Source of the DNA: Methanosarcinales archaeon
GTDB lineage: Archaea > Halobacteriota > Methanosarcinia > Methanosarcinales > Methanosarcinaceae
Reading direction: 5' to 3'
Assembly (NCBI GenBank): GCA_031260345.1
Contig: JAIRKA010000098.1
Span: 1 to 50,295, forward strand
DNA: 50,295 bases
This document shows, one piece after another, positions 35,637-43,896 of the stretch (position 1 is the first letter of the stretch; every line of letters begins with the position of its first letter). Both the position numbers and the translations under genes were made by a program. Under the pieces are notes generated by a model, which saw only the letters and a program-made list of their open reading frames with translations, did not search any database and had not been told where the DNA came from.

Positions 35637-35719
35637 AATGCACAAAAATTCGTTCGTCGCTATACGAAATGCACAAAAAGGGTTCTACTAGCAGTATATC
35701 CGCCCGTCGTACCCTTTAT
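35637..35719 (-). terminator. Two tandem hairpins with repeated TTTTTGTGCAT tails
   Basis: On the minus strand, directly past the DUF5677 stop, two units follow each other: AAAGGGT...ACCC-TTTTTGTGCAT and TTCGT...ACGAA-TTTTTGTGCAT. Each is a stem followed by a T run and the same GTGCAT. They look like tandem terminators or processing sites; other roles are open. Confidence 0.5.
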
Positions 35720-35747
35720 ATCTTGTATTCAAACATAAAGTCTAAGT

Positions 35748-36689
35748 TTATTTATTAACACCAGTTTTTAGCTTATTCCTCTGTATATCAACGTCTTTTA
35801 TTTCTTTAAGCATTTGTATCACATAGTTCAACATACAGTCTTTTATGCGTGAATCAACTATCATCTTATCTGCTATGTCATATAAGACCAATGCTGGTAT
35901 CCTTGCCGACATTGATATCTGTCTGGCAGATGCTTGATTTTTTCTAAATCGTACTTCATAAGGACTTGTGGTAGAATCCACAAATGTTTCAATCAGTCCC
36001 TTCCAGTTTCCATGAGTGCGATGGCTGAATTGTCTATATGCCTCGTATAAATCCCCCATGCCGGCATCATCAAATCTGTCTCTGATTTTTCTTTTGTGCC
36101 AATAGTTATGCTACTTTTCTTGGCTTGTCCTGAATTGTGTTACGCATGACTGTTGACTTATAAAGAATAATTCTATACGCTTCATCATTCTGTCTCTTAA
36201 TTCAATTTCACGAGGACTCTGCCTATTTGGGTCTGACTTATCCTCGATAAGTTCATCGTATCTCGTCTTTTCTGCTATAAGTGAAAATCTCTTGTATTCG
36301 TCAAATATATTATCTTGTGAGTACCTGTTTATCATAATTTTAAGTGTAACCGCAGTTTCAAGTGCTGTTCTGTCTAGAATATATAATGAATCTTCTTCGC
36401 CCTATGCATCTCCTTCATAATCCTCGACCAAGATTATTTTCATATAGCTGTACATTATTTCTTCTATTTTCCGTAAAAGTCCAAGTATTATCACTGTTTT
36501 TTCGTCTGTTCTGTTAATGTATAAGTCGTCAATTCTTAAAGTCTTGTTAAGTAGATTAAACAAAACTCCATATGCATTACATGCGTAATTCTTAAAGTCT
36601 CTTTCATTTTTGAGTGAGCTGACATTTATATTTCCTGGCGTGTAAAAACTTAGTACCTCGTTTATCTCTTCAGATATTGATTTCTCCAT
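35748..36689 (-). CDS. DUF5677-like protein with two in-frame TAG codons
   Basis: One 314-codon frame from ATG 36689 to TAA 35748, broken only by TAG at 36402-36404 and at 36111-36113. Translating through both gives a continuous protein. The helix DRTALETAVTLKIM after the first TAG corresponds to RWRTLYELAVYSEF of the DUF5677 protein at 831-1751. A later region YEAYRQFSHRTHG resembles the family's second motif. The first TAG, in DA-TAG-G, sits where the paralogue has SAQG. A strong AGGAGG ribosome binding site and a TATA box are intact. No TAA, TGA or frameshift occurs inside. Sense reading of UAG is favoured; two nonsense mutations are the alternative. Confidence 0.7.
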
Positions 36690-36694
36690 AGTAT

Positions 36695-36729
36695 GCCCTC
36701 CTAGTTATCGATTATACCATAATATAATA
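36695..36729 (-). promoter_or_regulatory. Promoter/RBS of the TAG-containing DUF5677 gene
   Basis: AGGAGGGC lies 5-6 nt before the ATG, with TATTATATT at 36721-36729 on the coding strand. The intact signals argue against a long-dead gene. Confidence 0.5.
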
Positions 36730-36940
36730 CACACAATGTTTTCGTCATATATAACATCTAAATCCAAACGCTTTTCCAAAATTCCTATTGCTTTTGTGCA
36801 ATATGCCAAAGACTCTTCTTACCAACAATTTGGTTAAAAGGGGGTCAGTAGATGGAAATTATGAATAAAATGAAGGACGCTTTTAATGACAAATTAAGAA
36901 AATAGGAGGAACAAAATAAATAAAATTCAGAAAAAATGTT

Positions 36941-36965
36941 GCGGCTCGCGCGCGGTGACAGCCGC
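36941..36965. repeat. GC-rich intergenic hairpin repeat
   Basis: GCGGCTCGCGCGCGGTGACA followed by GCCGC: six-pair arms (GCGGCT/AGCCGC) enclose a CG-rich loop. It is the cleanest example of the family. Confidence 0.65.
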
Positions 36966-37085
36966 AAAAATAGTGACACACTTTTATCGTTCCTTAAGAG
37001 AAGATTTATTAAATACGGAAAACTTTTGAAGTCTAAATTTGAAGTCTAAAACCATTAAATATTAAACGAATTAAAAAGGCAAATT

Positions 37086-37349
37086 ATGGATAAAATCAAA
37101 CTCTATACGCTCAAAAAAGAATCCGTCAACTTAGAACCGCTTTTAAGCGTCGGCAAAAACGGAATGGCGGACTCGGTGATTGAGGAACTCAAAAAGCAGT
37201 TGAAATTAAAAAAGCTGGTCAAAGTCAGAATTCATAAAAATTCCGGCGAATCGGATGATATGAAACAGACGGCAGCAGAATTGGCAGAAATGTGCAATGC
37301 CGAAGTGATTGATGTCCGCGGCAGAACCGTAACATTATACAAACAATAA
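37086..37349 (+). CDS. YhbY/CRS1-type RNA-binding protein
   Basis: An 87-residue CRM-domain (CRS1-YhbY) protein. The fold signatures are PLLSVGKNGMADSVIEELKKQL (GxxG loop about residues 22-26) and the C-terminal VIDVRGRTVTLYK. Single-domain members bind ribosomal precursors in bacteria and archaea, so a role in ribosome assembly is likely. The ATG is preceded by AAAAAGGC. It lies 56 bp before alaS on the same strand and is probably cotranscribed with it. Confidence 0.87.
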   Translation: MDKIKLYTLKKESVNLEPLLSVGKNGMADSVIEELKKQLKLKKLVKVRIHKNSGESDDMKQTAAELAEMCNAEVIDVRGRTVTLYKQ

Positions 37350-37405
37350 AGCAACAAAACAATAAAACGTTAGAATGGTAAAGTAATCGGGATGGGGCGG
37401 AAAAA

Positions 37406-40189
37406 ATGCTTGATGAAGAATATGAAGATATAACTTATTTCAGAGAAAACGGCTTTTTGGAAAAAGAGTGTTCCAAATGCAAAAAAACGTATTGGACACG
37501 CGACACAAATAGAGAAACATGCGGCGATCCGCCGTGTGATTATTACACATTCATCGGAAAACCGATTTTTTCAAAACCGATGAACCTCGCGGAAATGCGT
37601 GAATATTTCCTGAACTTCTTTGAAGAGCGCGGCCACGCCAGAGTCGGCAGATACCCCGTTGTCGCACGCTGGAGAGATGACATCTATTTAACCATCGCGT
37701 CCATCGCGGACTTCCAGCCGTTTGTCACCTCCGGACTCGTTCCGCCGCCCGCAAACCCGCTTACGATCTCTCAGCCGTGCATTCGCTTAAACGACTTGGA
37801 TTCCGTCGGCAGAACCGGCCGCCACTTAACGACTTTTGAAATGATGGCGCACCATGTTTTCAACAATAAGGACAAAGAAATTTATTGGAAAGACAAAACA
37901 ATCGCATTATGCGACGAGCTTTTAACGTCTCTCGGCGCTGATGTCACTGACGTGACTTACATCAAAAGCCCGTGGGCCGGCGGCGGCAACGCAGGCGCTT
38001 CCGTTGAAGTCATGGTCGGCGGCCTTGAGCTTGCAACACTCGTTTTCATGAACTTGAAAGAATCGAAAACGGGAACGATTGATATCAAAGGCAAAATGTA
38101 TGAAAAAATGGACAATTACATCGTGGATACCGGTTACGGTTTGGAACGCTTCGTGTGGGCTTCTCAAGGAACGCCGACAATTTACGACTCCGTTTTTCCG
38201 ACAATCGTCCAAGAGCTTACAAAATTAGCAGGCATTGACCACGATTTAAACAACCCGAAATACGCCGAAATATTTGCGAGCAACGCTCAATTTGCGGGTA
38301 TTATGGATGTCAGCGGCAGCGCCAACTTGGCAGAGCTCAGAAAGCAGGTCGCAGACAGTATCGGAATGGATGTAGATGAGCTTTCCCGCATCATGAACCC
38401 GATGGAAAAGATCTTCGCAATCGCTGACCACACGCGCTGCTTGACGTTTATGCTCGGCGACGGCATTATTCCGTCAAACGTAAAATCCGGCTACCTCGCA
38501 CGCCTTGTTCTCCGCCGCACGATTCGTATGCTTCAGGATTTAGGCGTTGACGTGCCGCTCTCGTCAATTGTTGCGCTTCATATTGAAAACATGCCGGAAT
38601 ACTCCGAGTTTGAAGACAGTTTCAAAGTTACGAAAGAAATTCTGGCGCTTGAAGAGGAAAAATACCGCCAGACGATTGAACGCGGCAGAAAAATTATTCA
38701 AAAGGCCGCTGTCCGCTATCAGGAAAAGGGCGAAAAGCTTCCGCTTGCGGAACTCATGGAAATTTATGACAGCCACGGCATCCCGCCGGAAATTGCGAAG
38801 GAAGCCGCAAAAGAGGTCGGCGTTGAAGTCGAATTCCCCGACAATTTCTATTCACTTGTCGCGGATATGCACAGCGAGGCCGGTGACAAAGAAGAATCGA
38901 TTTCAGGATTCGAGTACATGAATAAAATCGAGCGTTTGCCGCTGACGAAACGCTTCTATTATGACGAGCCGGAAAGAATGGAGTTTGAAGCCGTTGTTTT
39001 GGACACCTTCGGCGACTATGTTGTTTTGGACAACACCTACTTCTATCCGGAAGGCGGCGGTCAGGAGGCCGACAACGGTATTTTGACAGTCGGGACTTTC
39101 GTTTACAACGTCATTGACGTTCAGATGTACAACGGCGTGGTCGTTCATAAACTGGACACGACGGGCAAAGAATTATTGATCCACCGCGGCGATATGGCCG
39201 CCTGCAGGGTGGACAAAAAGCGCAGAATGGCGCACAGCCGCCACCACACGGCAACGCACATTATCAACGACGCTGCAAGAAAAGTGCTCGGAAATCACAT
39301 TTGGCAGACCGGCGCGCAGAAATCGGAAAAACGGGCAAGACTTGACATTTCCCATTACAAGCACATTACGCAGGAAGAGCTCAACGAGATTGAGATGATT
39401 GCAAATAAGATTGTGATGGAAAACAAAAAAGTTCATTTTGAAAGCATGGATAGAACAGATGCTGAGCAAAAATACGGTTTCGGCTTGTATCAGGGCGGCA
39501 TTCCGCCCGGAAAAACGCTTCGCATTGTCAAAATCGGTTCCGACATTGAAGCCTGCGGCGGCACGCACTGTCTCGGAACGGGCGTCATCGGCCCGATTAA
39601 AATTTTGAAGACGGAACGCATTCAGGACGGTGTCGAGCGCTTGGAATACGCTGTCGGCGAAGCTGCCGTGACCGCGATTCAGGAGCTTGAAAGTCTGCTT
39701 CGCGATTCCTCTGAAATCTTAAGTATTCAGCCTGAAATTTTACCGCCGACGGTTGAACGTTTCTTTGAGGAATGGAAAGAACTCCAAAAAGAAAACGAAA
39801 AGCTCAAAGGAGAATTGGCAGGCGCAAGAACGATTAAGATGCTGCAGGAAGCCGAAAAAGTCGGCGCTTTCTCCATTGTTGTTCACGTCACAAAAGGGGA
39901 CGATATTGATTCTTTGAGAATGGCGGCGATTGAAATTTTAAAGAATGATAATGCCGCTGCGATTCTGCTCAGCGAAAGCGACGGTGTCAAAGCGGTTGCG
40001 GCGGTCGGCAAAAATGCGGTCGCTAAAGGACTGAAAGCGGGCGATCTTGTCAAAATCATGTCCCAAGCGGTCGGCGGCGGCGGCGGCGGCAAGCCCGATC
40101 TTGCAATGGGCGGCGGTCCGAACGCGGCGGGAATTGGAAAAGCCAAGACGGAAGCGCTTGCAAAAGTTAAGGAGACTTTATCATCTTAA
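37406..40189 (+). CDS. alaS: Alanyl-tRNA synthetase, archaeal type
   Basis: A 927-residue enzyme that charges tRNA-Ala. Archaeal features are the N-terminal zinc-like segment with CSKCKKTYW and CGDPPCDYYTF (about 20-50). Catalytic class II blocks follow (RVGRYPVVARWRDD; DTGYGLERFVWA). The editing domain carries HSRHHTATH (about 609-617) and CGGTHC (about 717-722). A C-terminal DHHA1-like domain contains the run of six Gly in VGGGGGGKPDLAMGGG. Full length and no defects seen. It follows the YhbY-like gene and precedes a methyltransferase. Confidence 0.97.
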   Translation: MLDEEYEDITYFRENGFLEKECSKCKKTYWTRDTNRETCGDPPCDYYTFIGKPIFSKPMNLAEMREYFLNFFEERGHARVGRYPVVARWRDDIYLTIASIADFQPFVTSGLVPPPANPLTISQPCIRLNDLDSVGRTGRHLTTFEMMAHHVFNNKDKEIYWKDKTIALCDELLTSLGADVTDVTYIKSPWAGGGNAGASVEVMVGGLELATLVFMNLKESKTGTIDIKGKMYEKMDNYIVDTGYGLERFVWASQGTPTIYDSVFPTIVQELTKLAGIDHDLNNPKYAEIFASNAQFAGIMDVSGSANLAELRKQVADSIGMDVDELSRIMNPMEKIFAIADHTRCLTFMLGDGIIPSNVKSGYLARLVLRRTIRMLQDLGVDVPLSSIVALHIENMPEYSEFEDSFKVTKEILALEEEKYRQTIERGRKIIQKAAVRYQEKGEKLPLAELMEIYDSHGIPPEIAKEAAKEVGVEVEFPDNFYSLVADMHSEAGDKEESISGFEYMNKIERLPLTKRFYYDEPERMEFEAVVLDTFGDYVVLDNTYFYPEGGGQEADNGILTVGTFVYNVIDVQMYNGVVVHKLDTTGKELLIHRGDMAACRVDKKRRMAHSRHHTATHIINDAARKVLGNHIWQTGAQKSEKRARLDISHYKHITQEELNEIEMIANKIVMENKKVHFESMDRTDAEQKYGFGLYQGGIPPGKTLRIVKIGSDIEACGGTHCLGTGVIGPIKILKTERIQDGVERLEYAVGEAAVTAIQELESLLRDSSEILSIQPEILPPTVERFFEEWKELQKENEKLKGELAGARTIKMLQEAEKVGAFSIVVHVTKGDDIDSLRMAAIEILKNDNAAAILLSESDGVKAVAAVGKNAVAKGLKAGDLVKIMSQAVGGGGGGKPDLAMGGGPNAAGIGKAKTEALAKVKETLSS

Positions 40190-40237
40190 CTTCTTTTTTA
40201 CATTTCTTAATATTTTTCTTTCATTTCGGTGTCTATC

Positions 40238-40933
40238 ATGACCGTTTCTAAAAAAGATGTCAATGCTTGGAACACCGAATATGAACACTTGAAATGGGGC
40301 GGCCTAACGGAAACTTCATGGATTCAAAATCGGCTGAAAAAGGACAGTTTTTTGCTGGATGCCGGCTCCGGCGAAGGCCGTTATTTAAGAGAGTTTTGTT
40401 TTAAATTTCCATGTATCGGTATTGACATTTCAAAAAATGCGCTGAGCCGTTCTGCTGAATCAATCACGGTGATCGCTGAAAAGAAAGCAATAACAGGAAA
40501 AGCAGGAAGCGGCTTTTCATTTCCGGAACACATTCTTTCAAGTACGGCCGAGCTTCCTTTTTCAGACCATGTTTTTGACGGAATTCTGTGTCTTGGTGTT
40601 TTGCAGCATTTGATTTCAAAAGACCGCGAAAAAGCGGCGGCTGAATTTCATCGTGTTTTAAAAAGCGGCGGGCTCGTTTTCTTTGAAGCTTTCGGTGAAG
40701 AAGATATGAGGTGTTTAGGGGAGCCCGCGGTTTTAGAGAATGGGAAGACGGAGCCGCGGACTTTTGAGAGACAGAACGGAATCATTTACCACTATTTTGA
40801 AGAAAATGAAGTGAAAGAGCTTTTTGAAGAGAACGGGTTTCAAACGATTGAATTGAAATCAATCCAAAAAGAGAAGAAATATAACGGTGAGATTTACATC
40901 CGCCATCATTATCGAGCGATTTTTGAAATTTGA
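40238..40933 (+). CDS. Class I SAM-dependent methyltransferase
   Basis: A 231-residue methyltransferase of the Methyltransf_11 type. Motif I is LLDAGSGEGRYL (about residues 34-45), followed by GIDISKNAL. The motif-II-like FDGILCLGVLQHL and the post-motif helix EFHRVLKSGGLVFFEAF are also present. The substrate cannot be read from sequence. I choose the ATG at 40238, which has GGTG upstream, over the GTG at 40229. The TGA stop overlaps the palindrome at 40930. It may be cotranscribed with alaS, 48 bp upstream. Confidence 0.82.
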   Translation: MTVSKKDVNAWNTEYEHLKWGGLTETSWIQNRLKKDSFLLDAGSGEGRYLREFCFKFPCIGIDISKNALSRSAESITVIAEKKAITGKAGSGFSFPEHILSSTAELPFSDHVFDGILCLGVLQHLISKDREKAAAEFHRVLKSGGLVFFEAFGEEDMRCLGEPAVLENGKTEPRTFERQNGIIYHYFEENEVKELFEENGFQTIELKSIQKEKKYNGEIYIRHHYRAIFEI

Positions 40934-40955
40934 CCGGTCCAGCAGGAGCGGTCAA
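40930..40955 (+). terminator. GACCG...CGGTC palindrome overlapping a stop codon
   Basis: TTGACCGGTCC-AGC-AGGAGCGGTCAA: the methyltransferase TGA stop is part of the left arm. Confidence 0.6.
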
Positions 40956-41056
40956 TCATTAGACTTCTTTGGAAAATCGTTTTTCAATTCGTTTCCGAGG
41001 AAGTCAATTGAAAAAAGAGATTGCAATTTTTCAATCAATTGAATATAAAAATGGAA

Positions 41057-41080
41057 CGGCTCGCGCGCGAGGCGGAGCCG
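41057..41080. repeat. GC-rich intergenic hairpin repeat
   Basis: CGGCTCGCGCGCGAGGCGGA followed by GCCG: arms CGGCT/AGCCG with an inner CTCGCGCGCGAG palindrome. Confidence 0.6.
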
Positions 41081-41104
41081 AGCAAATGCAAACGCATTAT
41101 ATCA

Positions 41105-41386
41105 TCAAAACGGGAAAAGCCCGAAGATGTTCAAAATGATCAAAACCAATGCACCAAGAGCACCGGTCAATGCCGTTACAATGATCGTTACGAGCGAAGA
41201 AAGAGACAAACTCAGAATCGGAATGTTTGTAATCCCTATAAGATTCGTAATGATGATCAAAATGAAGCCGACAAGGATGTTAATGACAAGTTTTTTTGCT
41301 GTTTTCAATATTCTGTACAGGATATAAGCAATAACAATTGCCAAAATAATTAAAATTATATCTATGAATAAACTGGGAATTGGCAT
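41105..41386 (-). CDS. BofA-like small integral membrane protein
   Basis: A 93-residue, almost entirely hydrophobic protein with three predicted membrane helices (about 6-25, 30-55, 62-92). The order and the N-x-x-x-G-x-x-x-I-x-N pattern (VINILVGFILIIITNLIG) resemble the BofA family, named for the Bacillus inhibitor of pro-sigma-K processing. Archaeal members have no known sporulation role. The ATG has AGAGGT upstream. Monocistronic. Confidence 0.7.
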   Translation of the reverse strand: MPIPSLFIDIILIILAIVIAYILYRILKTAKKLVINILVGFILIIITNLIGITNIPILSLSLSSLVTIIVTALTGALGALVLIILNIFGLFPF

Positions 41387-41548
41387 AGTGAAAAACCTCT
41401 GTTAATTGAATCGAAATTGTGTGACTTACATTAATTAGCAGTATATAGCATACTCAACAGTTATCAACAGCATAATACATTTCTGTTAATTAATAAGCGT
41501 TAATTATTTTTTCCGCCTATATATTTTTTGCTGTCTTCTGTTTTGACT

Positions 41549-42394
41549 TCATAATGAGGGGAAATACATAAAAATCCCTTGTAAAATCATCCCGGCTCCG
41601 ACAAGGAATGTAATAGCGGAAAAAAGATGCCGAACGTATTTTTGATTGACCCGATGAGAGACTTTGGCGCCGGCCGCTGCAAATATGACGCCGGGAATGA
41701 CCAAAGCCGTCCACATTGCCAAATTGATATAGCCAAGTGAATACGGCGGCAGCCCTGCAATATTCATGCCGTTTATGGCATAGCTGATAACACCGCCGAA
41801 CGACGTAAAAATAATTGTCGCGGCAGATGTTCCGATTGCTTGGCGCAGCGGCATTTTAATCAGAAAGATGAGGAGCGGAATTAAAACCATGCCTCCGCCG
41901 ATTCCCGTCAGTCCCGAAAGCAGCCCCATGATGCAGCCGCAGATTGCAAACAAAATCGGCTTTGAAGACATTTTTTCGAGCGCTTCATTCGCATTTTTCA
42001 TCGTCATAAATTTTAATGACGAGACTAAAACAACAGCTCCGAAAATCACGGAAAGATAAACGGCGTTGAGATGCGAAGCGATATACGCGCCTGCGAAAGA
42101 AAATATAAATCCGAATACGCCTATCAAAAGCGCTTTTTTCCAAAGGACGACTTGATGCTTGGAATGGTTGTAAGCGCTTGAAAATGACGTGAAAAACGTA
42201 AAACTGAGCGCTGTCGCAATCGCAACTTTCATGGCAATATCCGGAGGGTAGCCTGCTTCGGTTAAGAGATAAAATTGAAGCGGAACAAGCAGAATAGAGC
42301 CGCCGATTCCGAGAATTCCGGAAAATGAGCCGGCAACGGCGCCGCCGATAAAGAGGACTGCCAAAAATAAAAGGAACCCCGGTTCCAAAGACAT
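41549..42394 (-). CDS. TauE/SafE family sulfite/anion exporter
   Basis: A 281-residue membrane transporter of the TauE/SafE family (formerly DUF81). The duplicated signature is visible: GSFSGILGIGGSILLVP (about 23-39) and GLLSGLTGIGGGMVLIP (about 160-176). About eight membrane helices are predicted. Members move sulfite, sulfonates or other anions; the substrate here is unknown. The start is uncertain: ATG 42394 sits directly on AGGTG, and TTG 42388 would have better spacing. The longer upstream frame overlaps the HEAT gene and is unlikely. It lies 25 bp after the HEAT-repeat gene. Confidence 0.87.
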   Translation of the reverse strand: MSLEPGFLLFLAVLFIGGAVAGSFSGILGIGGSILLVPLQFYLLTEAGYPPDIAMKVAIATALSFTFFTSFSSAYNHSKHQVVLWKKALLIGVFGFIFSFAGAYIASHLNAVYLSVIFGAVVLVSSLKFMTMKNANEALEKMSSKPILFAICGCIMGLLSGLTGIGGGMVLIPLLIFLIKMPLRQAIGTSAATIIFTSFGGVISYAINGMNIAGLPPYSLGYINLAMWTALVIPGVIFAAAGAKVSHRVNQKYVRHLFSAITFLVGAGMILQGIFMYFPSL

Positions 42395-42419
42395 CACCTG
42401 TTCGCACCCGCTCGTTGTT

Positions 42420-43268
42420 TTATTTAGATTTTTCGTTTGAATTCTCTTTGGTATGTATTTTTTGAATTGATTCCGCTGCGATTCTTGAAACGCGTTCATC
42501 CGGATGATTGAGATACGCCGTTAAATATTGAAGCGTTCCGACATTCCCGATATCGCCTGATATTTCAATGACTTTTGCAAGCACATGTTTATCTAAAGAC
42601 TTCTGCTTCTTATCGAAGGACTTTTTCAAAATATTTACATTATCTGAATCTTCTTTGGTTTGAGAATCCATATAAGGTTTTTGCCGAGTATCGTTCTCTT
42701 TTGGATATCCATCTTTGGAATATTCATCTTTAGAACAATTTTCTAAATCATTCGCCATGATCGTTTCAAAGCCATTCAAAACAGCGGACCCGCCGCGGGA
42801 AAGAGTAATTGCCGCTTCATAAGCCGTTTCAAGGTCCGAGTCGGTTGTTAAAATATCAAACAGCAGAGGGTCATAACGCCGATCATTCAAATGGGCAAAA
42901 CCAATCATACCGTTTTGACGGACACGCGGGATCCGGTTTTTGGCGAATGCTTCAAAAACATGTGGAGATGACTCCGAAATCTGAGAAAAAGCATATGAAA
43001 AGCGAATCTGAAGTTTTTCACAATCTTCACCCTCCTTGCCGCTGAATTTGCCGCTCTGATCGGAATAAACAGATAGGAGCATATCCGCTGCCGTTTTTCC
43101 TGCTTTTCGAAGGATCGGAAAGATGGCGGCGCAAATCATTTCATTTTCATTCGGGTCAGCGAGAAAGTGGATTAAAAGAGACAAATCCTCATTCGTCGGA
43201 GTTTGAATCGAACGGATGAATTGAAGTTTATTTTGAAGAACAGAGCCATCATTTTTTGAATTCATCAT
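42420..43268 (-). CDS. HEAT-repeat protein
   Basis: A 282-residue helical repeat protein. HEAT-like helices are seen at the N-terminus (SLLIHFLADPNENE), in the middle (RVRQNGMIGFAHLNDRRYDPLLFDIL, positions about 130-155) and at the C-terminus (GTLQYLTAYLNHPDERVSRIAAESI). A charged, low-complexity linker lies at about 180-225. The repeats probably bind a protein partner. Candidate ATGs at 43268 and 43265 lie just past the response-regulator stop (43278), so translation may be coupled. Function otherwise unknown. Confidence 0.75.
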   Translation of the reverse strand: MMNSKNDGSVLQNKLQFIRSIQTPTNEDLSLLIHFLADPNENEMICAAIFPILRKAGKTAADMLLSVYSDQSGKFSGKEGEDCEKLQIRFSYAFSQISESSPHVFEAFAKNRIPRVRQNGMIGFAHLNDRRYDPLLFDILTTDSDLETAYEAAITLSRGGSAVLNGFETIMANDLENCSKDEYSKDGYPKENDTRQKPYMDSQTKEDSDNVNILKKSFDKKQKSLDKHVLAKVIEISGDIGNVGTLQYLTAYLNHPDERVSRIAAESIQKIHTKENSNEKSK

Positions 43269-43277
43269 TCTCAAGAC

Positions 43278-43640
43278 TCAAGCAGGAATTGAAGATTGAA
43301 TATACTCGCGGAATTCTTTGATTTTGAAAGGTTTTTGAATGAATCCGTCAAAGCCGGCTTCTTCAAATGTTTTGCCGTCTTTCGTCATCGTATCAGAAGA
43401 TATGGCAATCATTTTAGCGCTTTGATTTGTTTCCGTGCGGACTTGCTTGAGTAACTCCAAACCGTCCATTTTAGGCAGATGGATATCCGTTAAAACCAAA
43501 TCAAAAGACTCTTTTTTTAAAATTTCCAATGCTTCTTTGCCGTCAGCTGCAAATGATAGTTTGTAATTTTCCATTTCAAGAATATCTTTGATTAATTCGG
43601 AATTCATAACATTATCTTCCACCAGAAGAATCCGCTTCAA
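43278..43640 (-). CDS. Stand-alone response regulator (receiver domain only)
   Basis: A 120-residue CheY-like receiver domain. Phosphoacceptor Asp 52 is in LTDIHLPKMDG, acidic pocket residues are in LVEDN (about 7-10), the Ser/Thr switch is in AISSDTM (about 79-85) and the conserved Lys 103 is in IQKPF. There is no output domain. The TTG start is supported by GGGGGT about 9 nt upstream. No histidine kinase is encoded nearby; the downstream HEAT-repeat protein is a possible partner by position only. Confidence 0.9.
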   Translation of the reverse strand: MKRILLVEDNVMNSELIKDILEMENYKLSFAADGKEALEILKKESFDLVLTDIHLPKMDGLELLKQVRTETNQSAKMIAISSDTMTKDGKTFEEAGFDGFIQKPFKIKEFREYIQSSIPA

Positions 43641-43850
43641 AACTTAATACCCCCTTTTCACCAAAACCCCGTAAATCCATCTTTAATGACGGAGATTATT
43701 AAATAAATTGCGCTGGGAAATAATTTCGGCTGTTTTCAATAACGAAAAAAGCCACAGCGGTGGGTTTTTGAAGTTTCAAAACAAGCCCTGTTTTGAGCAA
43801 AAGCAAAAGAAGAAAAAATGAAAAAAGAAAAAATGGAGCTTTGTAAATGA

Positions 43851-43876
43851 TTGACCGCTCCATTCGGACCGGTCAA
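43851..43876 (-). terminator. GACCG...CGGTC palindrome after the isocitrate dehydrogenase gene
   Basis: TTGACCGCTCC-ATTC-GGACCGGTCAA, 20 bp past the stop codon; a family member. Confidence 0.6.
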
Positions 43877-43896
43877 ACAAAGAGTAAAGAAACTCT

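Larger units (their letters stand above)
36690..37085. other. Spacer between the DUF5677 and YhbY-like genes
   Basis: About 400 bp. It contains the divergent promoter signals above, a tiny frame at 36852 (17 codons then TAG, which I do not call a gene) and the GC-rich hairpin at 36941-36965. Confidence 0.4.

Noticed and set aside
36852-36920. Tiny frame of 17 codons ending in TAG, then six more codons to TAA
   Set aside because: Too short and without family or conservation evidence; not used in the TAG argument.
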